The notes under the pieces are model-generated. The model saw nothing but the letters and a program-made list of their open reading frames with translations. It did not search any database and had not been told where the DNA came from. Of a stretch of DNA of 8,430 nucleotides, positions 1 to 4,925 are shown piece after piece. How positions within the stretch are numbered: the stretch's first letter is position 1; every line of letters begins with the position of its first letter. Where the stretch lies: assembly GCA_021797055.1 (NCBI GenBank), contig JAKAAI010000076.1, positions 1-8,430 on the forward strand, in the 5' to 3' direction. The position numbers and the translations under genes are program-made. This DNA is from Thermoplasmata archaeon. GTDB lineage: Archaea; Thermoplasmatota; Thermoplasmata; Thermoplasmatales; Thermoplasmataceae.

Positions 1-40
1 ACATATCAGCAATGAGCTCTGTCGTTCCTCACTACCTCAT

Positions 41-170
41 CTTTCCCAGCATTGGAAATAAGGGTTCATCAATGCATTGGGTTATTTCCCCCTATACGCC
101 TTAAATGCTGGAGTATAAAGCATTTTTCAATGCTCCCCAATGCGTAAGGCGCATAATGCTTGTGCAATAT
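41..170. repeat. palindrome-rich cluster with repeated AATGC/GCATT
   Basis: The pentamer AATGC or its complement GCATT occurs eight times, starting at 49, 71, 74, 104, 120, 129, 139 and 155. Several copies form inverted repeats: a perfect 10-bp palindrome CAATGCATTG at 70-79; a hairpin of AGCATT/AATGCT with a 4-nt loop at 119-134; a nested structure pairing CCAGCAT (46-52) with ATGCTGG (105-111) and GGAAATAA (54-61) with TTATTTCC (82-89); and CGCCTTA (97-103) with TAAGGCG (145-151), which competes with the nested fold. Spacing is irregular, so this is not a CRISPR array. It could be a decayed mobile-element end, a protein-binding array or a structured RNA; the sequence alone does not decide. 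Confidence 0.6.
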
Positions 171-184
171 TTAACAATTTCGTA

Positions 185-337
185 CTAAAAACGAGCCCTT
201 AGAATCTTCAATTTAAAATTAAACGAATAAGAGGTATCAGAAAGATGTTCACCCGATATTTCATTATCTGTAATTAGTTCAGAACAAACTATGGTAAGAT
301 CATCAATCTCGAATCTGGCAGATCCTTGGTCACTCAT
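185..337 (-). CDS. possible small acidic protein, 50 aa (doubtful)
   Basis: The frame from ATG at 337 to TAG at 185 encodes 50 residues, starting MSDQGSARFE and ending KILRARF. It is open upstream to a stop near 413 without another ATG. Composition is ordinary for a soluble protein, with an acidic first half and a basic end. I do not recognise it. There is no Shine-Dalgarno motif, and the only TATA-like stretch (TTTTATTG, about 33 nt upstream) is weak. It could be a real short protein, a relic, or chance. No neighbour gives it a role. Confidence 0.22.
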   Translation of the reverse strand: MSDQGSARFEIDDLTIVCSELITDNEISGEHLSDTSYSFNFKLKILRARF

Positions 338-606
338 GTGGTTGCATTTTATGCTCTTTTTGATAGCAATAAAAAGCCGGAATTTAGATATACATAGAAA
401 ATGGAATCCTTAGAGCACTCCCGCGGTAGATATCATATTAATCTTGCTTGATGAAATGTTTGATGATTGCAGAAATAGAGCAGAAAATATTTCTTAGTTG
501 CGTTTTTTTCCGAAGTCAGTGAAGGCCCCTGCATAATTAATATTCGAAACACCCATGAAACCCGGAAACCAGAGATTACCAGTCAATACGGAAATATCTG
601 GTGGAT

Positions 607-939
607 CTAAGCTACCTTATCTCCTGGGACCGTATTCTCTGGTATACTTGGTGTAAGGAGTATAACTCCATTGTCTGTCATCGCACCCAGAACGAGAACC
701 TCTGACATGAAGTTTGCAACCTGTTTTGGCTCGAAGTTTGTAACAGCCACTATTTTCATTCCAATGAGATCTGATGCCTTATAGTTCCTGATCTGGGCAG
801 AGGATTTTTTGATCCCCATGTTTCCAAAGTCTATCGTCAGCTTATAGGCTGGTTTTCTAGCCTCCGGGAAATCCTGGACATCTATTATCTTCCCAATTCG
901 CATATCTAACTTTAAAAAATCATTGAAACTTATTGCCAT
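607..939 (-). CDS. csaA: CsaA-type tRNA-binding-domain protein
   Basis: This 110-residue protein is a single OB-fold of the tRNA-binding family that includes CsaA and the C-terminal domains of some methionyl-tRNA synthetases. The visible hallmarks are the N-terminal LDMRIGKI strand, the ARKPAYKL segment near residue 27, the KKSSAQI motif around residue 44, and the NFEPKQV...SEVLVLGA block around residues 68-86, in the order and spacing of CsaA. The length equals that of free-standing CsaA, so it is complete. In bacteria CsaA is described as an export-related chaperone that can bind tRNA; its archaeal role is less clear. The ATG start gives the expected MAxSFxDF beginning. It lies 71 bp after the phosphatase stop and has its own TATA-like element, so it may be transcribed alone. 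The family call is firm; the cellular role is inferred. Confidence 0.93.
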   Translation of the reverse strand: MAISFNDFLKLDMRIGKIIDVQDFPEARKPAYKLTIDFGNMGIKKSSAQIRNYKASDLIGMKIVAVTNFEPKQVANFMSEVLVLGAMTDNGVILLTPSIPENTVPGDKVA

Positions 940-960
940 TCCGTCGCTATATTTACTCGC

Positions 961-968
961 ATAATAAA
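961..968 (-). promoter_or_regulatory. TATA-like box of csaA
   Basis: On the minus strand the sequence TTTATTAT lies 22-29 nt before the csaA ATG. That is where an archaeal TATA box would sit if transcription started at or next to the start codon. No Shine-Dalgarno motif precedes the ATG, which fits a leaderless mRNA. Confidence 0.45.
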
Positions 969-1010
969 GTAATTATTCTTCTATCAAGGACGATAAATCC
1001 TATGGGATAA

Positions 1011-1592
1011 TTAAATGTCTATGCCCTCTATGGAGCAAGTGCCGTCTTTTCCGCGCTTGACCACAGATATACTGCCATTTGGAACAACTGTTCTGTGAAA
1101 GTTAGTGTCTATATACCTGAAAATGGCGTAAATCACCCCGCCATGCGTAACTATACAGATGTCGTTATCCGATTCACTGGATACCTTCATGAACCTTGAC
1201 GCGACGCGGTTGCAGAAATCCTTCCATGGTTCGGCATTCCCAATGTCATTACTACCGAGGAAACCGTCTTCCAGAATCAAATCTGGATATCTCTTAAGTA
1301 TTTCGCTTTCTTCCATTCCGGAGAGCAAACCGAGATGCCTCTCCCTGAATTCAGGATCCTCTTGTATCCTGATGCCTGTCTTTTCAGAGATTATTCTTGC
1401 AGTATCGAGTGCCCTCTTGAGATCGCTGGAATATATCGCAGATATTTTTCTACCAAGTAATTTCGACGCTGCTGATTCAGCCTGTTTCCTGCCAAGTTCA
1501 TTCAGACCGCCGCCGATCTGGCCCTGCCATATCTTGCGTGTGTTCCAGGTGGTTTCCCCATGCCTTACCAGAAAGATTTTCCTGTCGTTCAA
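1011..1592 (-). CDS. histidine phosphatase (phosphoglycerate mutase-like) superfamily protein
   Basis: This 193-residue protein has all catalytic parts of the histidine phosphatase superfamily: the RHGET box with Arg10 and nucleophile His11, Arg60 in SSDLKRALDTA, the probable acid Glu84 in FRERHLGLLSG, and the second His149 in VTHGG. Length and order match single-domain members such as PhoE and the alpha-ribazole phosphatase CobC. The substrate cannot be read from the sequence; a small phospho-metabolite is the default expectation. The best start is a TTG at 1592. It places the RHG box at the usual distance from the N-terminus, and GGGTG lies 7 nt upstream as a ribosome site; no ATG exists in frame nearby. 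The gene begins 26 bp after the DCC-family gene and is probably cotranscribed with it. Activity is very likely, since no key residue is missing. Confidence 0.9.
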   Translation of the reverse strand: MNDRKIFLVRHGETTWNTRKIWQGQIGGGLNELGRKQAESAASKLLGRKISAIYSSDLKRALDTARIISEKTGIRIQEDPEFRERHLGLLSGMEESEILKRYPDLILEDGFLGSNDIGNAEPWKDFCNRVASRFMKVSSESDNDICIVTHGGVIYAIFRYIDTNFHRTVVPNGSISVVKRGKDGTCSIEGIDI

Positions 1593-1599
1593 ACAGGAA

Positions 1600-1604
1600 C
1601 ACCC
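1600..1604 (-). promoter_or_regulatory. ribosome binding site deciding a TTG start
   Basis: On the minus strand GGGTG ends 7 nt before the TTG at 1592. GGTG is part of the archaeal Shine-Dalgarno consensus GGAGGTGA. Internal genes of archaeal operons commonly keep such sites while first genes are leaderless, so this supports both the non-ATG start and cotranscription with the upstream DCC gene. Confidence 0.5.
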
Positions 1605-1618
1605 ACAATGAAAACGTG

Positions 1619-2011
1619 TTATAAGTGTTTGCTTCTGGTTTCCGTGACTCTGCAGTTCCCACTGCAGCCGCCTGATAGTATAGAATACCTGGAAGCGGAA
1701 ATTTTAGAATATGTAATTTCTCCGATCCCGACGGTATTCATAAAAAAAACTAACGCAGCCAGGATGAATAAATCTGGCATCCGCAACAGTATTTTGAGGA
1801 CAGCATGCATCCCAGTAAACTTTTTACCATCTCTTGTTTCAACAACGATGCTTCTTTCAAGAATATCTTCATGAACCGGGAGATCTGCCTTATTGAGATC
1901 ACGAAAGGATGTGAAATTAACGAGACCAATTTTATCGGCAGCCCTGACTAAATTCATCGACCTGACACAGACAGGACAATGACCATCATAGTATACCTTG
2001 ATCTCGTTCAT
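1619..2011 (-). CDS. DCC-family thiol-disulfide oxidoreductase-like protein (DUF393)
   Basis: This 130-residue protein opens with KVYYDGHCPVC, the signature of the DCC (DUF393) family: a thioredoxin-like strand followed by a CxxC pair, here Cys12 and Cys15. The later FRDL (36-39) and GMHAVLKIL (67-75) segments also fit the family, in which a short loop precedes a hydrophobic helix. Residues 81-97 form one likely membrane or buried helix. The C-terminus carries a second Cys pair, CSGNC (116 and 120). A redox role is assumed for the family from the CxxC motif, but substrates are not established. The ATG at 2011 is the first codon before the motif and gives the usual short N-terminal strand. The gene leads a probable two-gene unit with the phosphatase. 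Confidence 0.85.
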   Translation of the reverse strand: MNEIKVYYDGHCPVCVRSMNLVRAADKIGLVNFTSFRDLNKADLPVHEDILERSIVVETRDGKKFTGMHAVLKILLRMPDLFILAALVFFMNTVGIGEITYSKISASRYSILSGGCSGNCRVTETRSKHL

Positions 2012-2036
2012 ATGTACACAATGAAAACTAACGGAA

Positions 2037-2048
2037 TAAAGTTATACT
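2037..2048 (-). promoter_or_regulatory. TATA-like box of the DCC gene
   Basis: On the minus strand AGTATAACTTTA lies 26-37 nt before the ATG at 2011, at the distance expected for a nearly leaderless transcript. A second, better TATA match lies farther upstream at 2120-2127 and may compete with it. Confidence 0.35.
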
Positions 2049-2119
2049 ACTTTGACTGCGACGGATACAATTTTGTTATCACCGTATTGACCTGAAGCTG
2101 CTGCCCCAATTGCAAACCG

Positions 2120-2127
2120 TATTTATA
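2120..2127 (-). promoter_or_regulatory. strong TATA box match, distal
   Basis: TATAAATA on the minus strand is a near-perfect archaeal TATA box, preceded by CACAG. Transcription would start near 2095-2100, leaving a leader of roughly 85 nt before the DCC gene, which is unusual here. It may be a second promoter, the promoter of a small RNA, or chance in AT-rich DNA. Confidence 0.35.
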
Positions 2128-2165
2128 CTGTGACCTGTGATTCGGGGGTTCAATGTTTAAATAAA

Positions 2166-2714
2166 TCAGTGGTTACGCCAGGGCTTGACAGCAAACAGAA
2201 ATACAAGCCAGAAAATAAATGTAATAACTGTCATGCCAGTCAGGATAGGTGTGAGGATTAGAGATGTTAAATAACTCCCCGGAATAATGTTGAAAAACCT
2301 TAGCAGGGACCAGAAAGCCGTCGTAATTAAAAGCGAGAAAAAAATAATCCTGACCTGCTTTTCCTGTACCTGCTCGCTTACATCGACTGGATATACTATA
2401 CTTTGGGCGTTTTTATTTCCTTTCCTCTGTATTGCTCTCAATACCATCAAGAAAAGCAACTGGAAGAGGATAATCTCTAGAAGTAATTCTGTTGAATAAA
2501 ACTGGTGAGCCTGAAAAAAAGAGAAGAATAAGTAAACAATCACCACTAATGCACCTATCAGCAGAAAGATGAATGATCTAATGGTCGGTCTTTTCTCGTC
2601 GTAGGCAATGCCCCGTCTATTCTTGACTATCCCTGACAGGATCTCCAACAATGCCAGACTATACAGAAAAAACCAGGTTATTAGCACGAGGATAAGGGTC
2701 AAGTCAGGATACAT
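2166..2714 (-). CDS. uncharacterised five-helix membrane protein
   Basis: I do not recognise this 182-residue protein. It has five strongly hydrophobic stretches of membrane-helix length at about residues 5-28, 47-67, 75-93, 123-141 and 149-176. The loops include a basic one (KNRRGIAYDEKRPTIR, 31-46) and a polar charged one (about 96-122, with EQVQEKQVR). By the positive-inside rule the basic loop after helix 1, and the KPWRNH tail, are probably cytoplasmic. No catalytic motif, Cys pair or transporter signature is visible. Many Phe, Leu and Ile residues are normal for archaeal membrane proteins. It stands alone between long AT-rich spacers with its own TATA-like box, so context gives no function. 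The coding call rests on length, a clean ATG and the regular helix pattern. Confidence 0.75.
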   Translation of the reverse strand: MYPDLTLILVLITWFFLYSLALLEILSGIVKNRRGIAYDEKRPTIRSFIFLLIGALVVIVYLFFSFFQAHQFYSTELLLEIILFQLLFLMVLRAIQRKGNKNAQSIVYPVDVSEQVQEKQVRIIFFSLLITTAFWSLLRFFNIIPGSYLTSLILTPILTGMTVITFIFWLVFLFAVKPWRNH

Positions 2715-2745
2715 GCTATGATTCCTGACACCAAGTTCTACGCTG

Positions 2746-2754
2746 GATAAATAT
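2746..2754 (-). promoter_or_regulatory. TATA-like box of the five-helix membrane protein
   Basis: ATATTTATC on the minus strand lies about 32-40 nt before the ATG at 2714, which would give a leader of only a few nucleotides. The match to the archaeal TATA consensus is moderate. Confidence 0.35.
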
Positions 2755-2985
2755 TTTGACGCTTCAGATAATTGATCTTAATTTAATGTTTTCATGAAGA
2801 TATTGACAGGATAGTCTTTCAGGTTAACCGATGTTTTCATAGGCTTTTGAGAATACCACGCAAGCATCCCTTTATTTATGGTTTAATGATCATGCCTCAG
2901 CTTAATTGAATATGCGTGGCAAATAATTAGAGTGTTAACTTTTAGAACAACTGTTTTTATGTTATAATTTTTCAGATATAAATTC

Positions 2986-2997
2986 AAAGAAAAATAA
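2986..2997 (-). terminator. T-tract terminator after the DUF4382-like gene
   Basis: On the minus strand the sequence TTATTTTTCTTT begins 3 nt after the stop codon of the surface-protein gene. Archaeal transcription commonly ends at T-rich tracts without a hairpin, and none is needed here. Confidence 0.35.
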
Positions 2998-2999
2998 GT

Positions 3000-3527
3000 T
3001 TATCCGATTACCTCAATGCCGAGGTTCGGAGTGAATATATGGCTTGATAGGTTTAAGTCCTGTGTCAAATTGAATTCGAAGACGATCGTTGACGTCGAAC
3101 CCGCTGTTAATGTGACCGGGTGGTTAAGGAAGCCGAATGACGAGGCAAGTGTGAAATTGATTGCAACACCAGCTATCACGACTGTTACGTTTGTAATATA
3201 CAACCGAAACATGGTGTATGTTTGAGCAGTCAGTTTCACGGATGAAAGCAGAGATGCATTCGATGCTGTCAGGCCGAGTATATTGACAGTCTCATTTCCA
3301 TGGGGAAGAGTATAGTTTTTCCAGCCAGTGTTATTGTTGCCATGAAGCGCAACTGCAGAAAATGTTATGTATACTGCAGATGCATTCATAACTGGTAAAT
3401 CCGCAACCTCCATGTCTACTGTTGCAGTTTTGTTCGAATTTGAGACGTAGCTGTTATAGACAAAAAATCCGCCGATGATGATCAATACTACAGCAATTGC
3501 TATAATTGCTGCTCCAAATTTTTTCAT
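3000..3527 (-). CDS. membrane-anchored DUF4382-like surface protein, heavily N-glycosylation-prone
   Basis: This 175-residue protein begins MKKFGAA and continues into a hydrophobic segment (about residues 5-24), a signal anchor. The outer part resembles DUF4382 domains: an early VDMEVADLPVMNASAVYITFSAVALH block, then W..Y, a VNILGL strand, and a late TMFRLYITNVTVVI strand. The family is found in secreted and surface proteins; its function is unknown. It carries ten N-x-S/T sequons and no cysteine, as expected for a glycosylated exposed protein of an acid- or heat-adapted archaeon. The ATG at 3527 is preferred over one at 3560 because it gives a standard signal-anchor start and has a TATA box at leaderless distance; the longer version would add 11 residues. 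The surface location is well supported; the domain assignment is by resemblance only. Confidence 0.78.
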   Translation of the reverse strand: MKKFGAAIIAIAVVLIIIGGFFVYNSYVSNSNKTATVDMEVADLPVMNASAVYITFSAVALHGNNNTGWKNYTLPHGNETVNILGLTASNASLLSSVKLTAQTYTMFRLYITNVTVVIAGVAINFTLASSFGFLNHPVTLTAGSTSTIVFEFNLTQDLNLSSHIFTPNLGIEVIG

Positions 3528-3548
3528 TGCCCATGGATTGCGACCTGT

Positions 3549-3557
3549 CTTTATAAG
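3549..3557 (-). promoter_or_regulatory. proximal TATA box of the surface-protein gene
   Basis: CTTATAAAG on the minus strand lies 22-30 nt before the ATG at 3527. This is the correct place for leaderless transcription from that ATG and is a reason for choosing it over the in-frame ATG at 3560, which would put this box inside the coding region. Confidence 0.5.
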
Positions 3558-3584
3558 CATATTGGTACAAACAATCTTAACATT

Positions 3585-3592
3585 CTATAAAG
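3585..3592 (-). promoter_or_regulatory. distal TATA-like box overlapping the glycosylase stop codon
   Basis: CTTTATAG on the minus strand includes the TAG stop of the upstream glycosylase gene and lies 25-32 nt before the in-frame ATG at 3560. It could drive a second, longer form of the surface protein, or transcription with a short leader. Confidence 0.35.
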
Positions 3593-4301
3593 TCTGACAA
3601 TTATTGCACCAGAATGTAATTCTTTTGGTTATACCCACCTTCCCGACAGATATCCTACCTAAACACACGGGACAAGATTTTTTCCTGTAAACATAAAGTC
3701 TTCCTGTTAATTTCGAGTGATTAAGCCTTGCATAATAGAATATATTTGAGAAATCAGTGACTGCATTAACAATTTCGGAAATTTTGATGTCATTAATCTC
3801 TGAGACCTTTCTCTCAGGACTGATCTTTGTTCTCCATAGAACCTCGTTCTTGATTATATTGCCGGAACCACAGAATATTTCCTGGTCAAGCAGTATATCG
3901 GATATTATGGAATCTGTTTTTCTCAATGCTTTAATTTTAGTAATGGCTCCTAAAGGGTCCCACTGTGGATCCATTATGTCCTTTCTGGGATCATAATATC
4001 CAAAGAATTCATTAGGCGTTTTTTCTGATATTGCGCATCTGTAAAAAAATAAAGAAACTGATCTTTTGCTAACAATCACCATGCTTGGTTTTTCGCCAGT
4101 AATGTTCTTTATCTTTACAGTGCCTGACATCCCGAAGAAGACCACAATATATCTTTCTGGCAATTTTATTATGAGCCTCTTTCCATATGGTATCAGGTTT
4201 ATGTTGCCCGACAGAACCGATCCATTCCGGTAAATCTTGCAGTATTGGCCATTGAAATGAGATATCCTCTTATATAGTACCCTTAATGGCGGACCTTCCA
4301 T
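3585..4301 (-). CDS. Fpg/Nei-family DNA glycosylase, MEGP subgroup
   Basis: This 238-residue protein is a base-excision-repair glycosylase of the Fpg/endonuclease VIII family. The helix-two-turn-helix region is clear: DPQWDP, then ISDILLDQEIFCGSGNIIKN...EVLWRTKISPERKV, with the invariant LLDQ and GNI. A C-terminal zinc finger uses CPVC and CNNC. Length is slightly below the usual 260-290. The start is ATG at 4301, giving MEGPPL; a TTG two codons upstream is possible but less likely. Canonical members begin MPEGP, with Pro2 as Schiff-base nucleophile and Glu3 as acid. Here that Pro is missing and Glu directly follows Met. From memory, a mainly bacterial subgroup starts MEGPSL and shares the WDP, DxLLDQxIFxGxGNIIKNEVL pattern; this protein fits it, suggesting transfer from bacteria. 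Its lesion range and lyase chemistry cannot be read from sequence. It has its own TATA box and faces a membrane-protein gene. Confidence 0.9.
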   Translation of the reverse strand: MEGPPLRVLYKRISHFNGQYCKIYRNGSVLSGNINLIPYGKRLIIKLPERYIVVFFGMSGTVKIKNITGEKPSMVIVSKRSVSLFFYRCAISEKTPNEFFGYYDPRKDIMDPQWDPLGAITKIKALRKTDSIISDILLDQEIFCGSGNIIKNEVLWRTKISPERKVSEINDIKISEIVNAVTDFSNIFYYARLNHSKLTGRLYVYRKKSCPVCLGRISVGKVGITKRITFWCNNCQTL

Positions 4302-4323
4302 TTTCAATCCCTAACTATCGAAG

Positions 4324-4330
4324 ATATATC
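4324..4330 (-). promoter_or_regulatory. TATA box of the DNA glycosylase gene
   Basis: On the minus strand GATATAT, preceded by a run of six A, lies 23-29 nt before the ATG at 4301. That is right for a leaderless transcript starting at this ATG, and it supports MEGPP as the true N-terminus. Confidence 0.5.
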
Positions 4331-4370
4331 TTTTTTGTAGTCGTGACAATCTGAAATGCTGTGCAATTAT

Positions 4371-4379
4371 TTAAGTATA
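4371..4379 (+). promoter_or_regulatory. TATA-like box of the small membrane-protein gene
   Basis: TTAAGTATA ends 21 nt before the ATG at 4400, in the range for a leaderless start. It lies in the 98-bp divergent region shared with the glycosylase promoter, so the two genes could be controlled together. The match is moderate. Confidence 0.35.
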
Positions 4380-4399
4380 GAAAGGCATAATGTTTACCT

Positions 4400-4774
4400 A
4401 TGTCAAGAAAAGACAGGGTCATTGTCGCCAGGCTTCTTTCTGGGTTGGCACTGCTTTTGCTTCTGATTGCACTCATATATGATATCATAAGTTTTTTCAC
4501 ACCCGTTAAGGATGCGCTGAGTTCCTTTGATGCATTTGGCTCTTTTCTATTGGGGAAACTTGCGATTTTCGTTATTATCGTGATAACCCTCGTTTTTCTT
4601 TTTATAACATATGCTTCTATCTTCAACAGGTTAAAGAGGGTAAATTCAAGTGCTAGGGATCTATCGTTAATAATTGGCATAGTCCTTTTAATTTTGGGTA
4701 TCCTGGTTCTTGGGATCTTTGTGACCGGGGCGGGGGTTTTGCTGCTACTTACCTGGCTCGTTCTCATTTTATGA
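4400..4774 (+). CDS. uncharacterised small membrane protein
   Basis: I do not recognise this 124-residue protein. It begins with a basic stretch (MSRKDRVIVAR) followed by hydrophobic helices at about 12-33, 53-75 and 88-124; the last segment is long enough for one extended or two short helices around Gly110-Gly112. The loop between helices 2 and 3 is basic (NRLKRVNSSARD), so it should face the cytoplasm with the N-terminus on the same side. A 150-codon open frame on the opposite strand covers the same DNA, but its composition is typical of the antisense of a hydrophobic protein, and this strand has the promoter and the helix pattern. Context suggests nothing beyond divergence from a DNA-repair gene. 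Confidence 0.72.
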   Translation: MSRKDRVIVARLLSGLALLLLLIALIYDIISFFTPVKDALSSFDAFGSFLLGKLAIFVIIVITLVFLFITYASIFNRLKRVNSSARDLSLIIGIVLLILGILVLGIFVTGAGVLLLLTWLVLIL

Positions 4775-4780
4775 TCTGAT

Positions 4781-4800
4781 ATTTTTGGATAATTTTATTC
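4781..4800 (+). terminator. T-rich terminator after the small membrane protein
   Basis: Two T-rich tracts (ATTTTT and AATTTTATT) begin 6 nt after the stop codon, in the style of archaeal T-tract termination. No stem is seen. Confidence 0.3.
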
Positions 4801-4841
4801 CAGACCTGCTAAAAAAGTATTTGAATCTTAATATCTAAGCT

Positions 4842-4853
4842 TTCCAGATGGAA
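4842..4853. promoter_or_regulatory. perfect 12-bp inverted repeat TTCCAGATGGAA
   Basis: The palindrome TTCCA-GA-TGGAA lies 36 bp upstream of the TATA box of the radical SAM/cdc6 transcript. It could be an operator for a dimeric regulator. Its core also resembles, from memory, the inverted TTCCA...TGGAAA core of archaeal origin-recognition boxes bound by Orc1/Cdc6, but the G-rich string that usually follows is absent, so an origin call is not justified. Confidence 0.35.
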
Positions 4854-4880
4854 CCATACTTAAGTTTTTCTATCAGGTTT

Positions 4881-4897
4881 GCAAAAATCTTATAAAT
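4881..4897 (+). promoter_or_regulatory. BRE/TATA promoter of the radical SAM-cdc6 operon
   Basis: TTATAAAT at 4890-4897, preceded by the purine-rich GCAAAAA, is the best-formed archaeal promoter in the window. It predicts a start around 4917-4923, only a few nucleotides before the ATG at 4926, with no Shine-Dalgarno site, so the mRNA should be essentially leaderless. Confidence 0.65.
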
Positions 4898-4925
4898 CAG
4901 CCATATATTAGTAAATCAGTTTAAA

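Larger units (their letters stand above)
1..606. other. gene-poor left flank
   Basis: No convincing coding region was found here. The frames are broken by stops, apart from a 34-codon open stretch entering from the left edge (3-104, plus) with no recognisable protein and a 50-codon minus-strand ORF (185-337), listed separately. Positions 41-170 carry a cluster of palindromes, also listed. The stretch 181-240 is AT-rich. A run of seven T at 503-509 could end a plus-strand transcript, but no gene precedes it. I saw no tRNA cloverleaf and no rRNA sequence. Confidence 0.6.

Noticed and set aside
3..104. Open frame entering from the left edge on the plus strand
   Set aside because: 34 codons without recognisable sequence, running through the palindrome cluster; plausible by chance, and the gene end cannot be judged without upstream sequence.
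41..170. CRISPR array
   Set aside because: The repeats are 5 nt long with irregular spacing and no repeat-spacer unit of 23-40 nt.
445..480. Two TGATGA motifs suggesting a C/D-box guide RNA
   Set aside because: They are only about 11 nt apart, neither has the purine before TGATGA in the right context, and no CTGA D box follows at the correct spacing.
569..601. Imperfect hairpin (CCAGAGAT / ATATCTGG) just beyond the csaA stop, as an intrinsic terminator
   Set aside because: A mismatch, a 17-nt loop and no T-run following on the csaA strand; archaeal termination does not normally rely on such stems.
1159..1611. 150-codon plus-strand frame across the phosphatase gene
   Set aside because: It is antisense to a protein with every catalytic residue of the histidine phosphatases, and its own sequence shows no family features.
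2778..2867. 29-codon minus-strand ORF upstream of the five-helix membrane protein
   Set aside because: Very short, with no promoter at the right distance. It contains the 10-bp repeat ATGAAAACAT twice (plus strand 2786-2795 and 2831-2840), but nothing else supports translation.
2856..2919. Inverted repeat CCACGCA / TGCGTGG with 50 nt between the arms
   Set aside because: Seven base pairs with a long AT-rich spacer is expected by chance; no T-tract or gene end is associated.
4315..4767. 150-codon open frame on the minus strand opposite the small membrane protein
   Set aside because: Its Ser/Thr/Lys/Ile-rich composition is what the antisense of a Leu/Ile-rich protein gives, and the opposite strand has helices, basic loops and a promoter.
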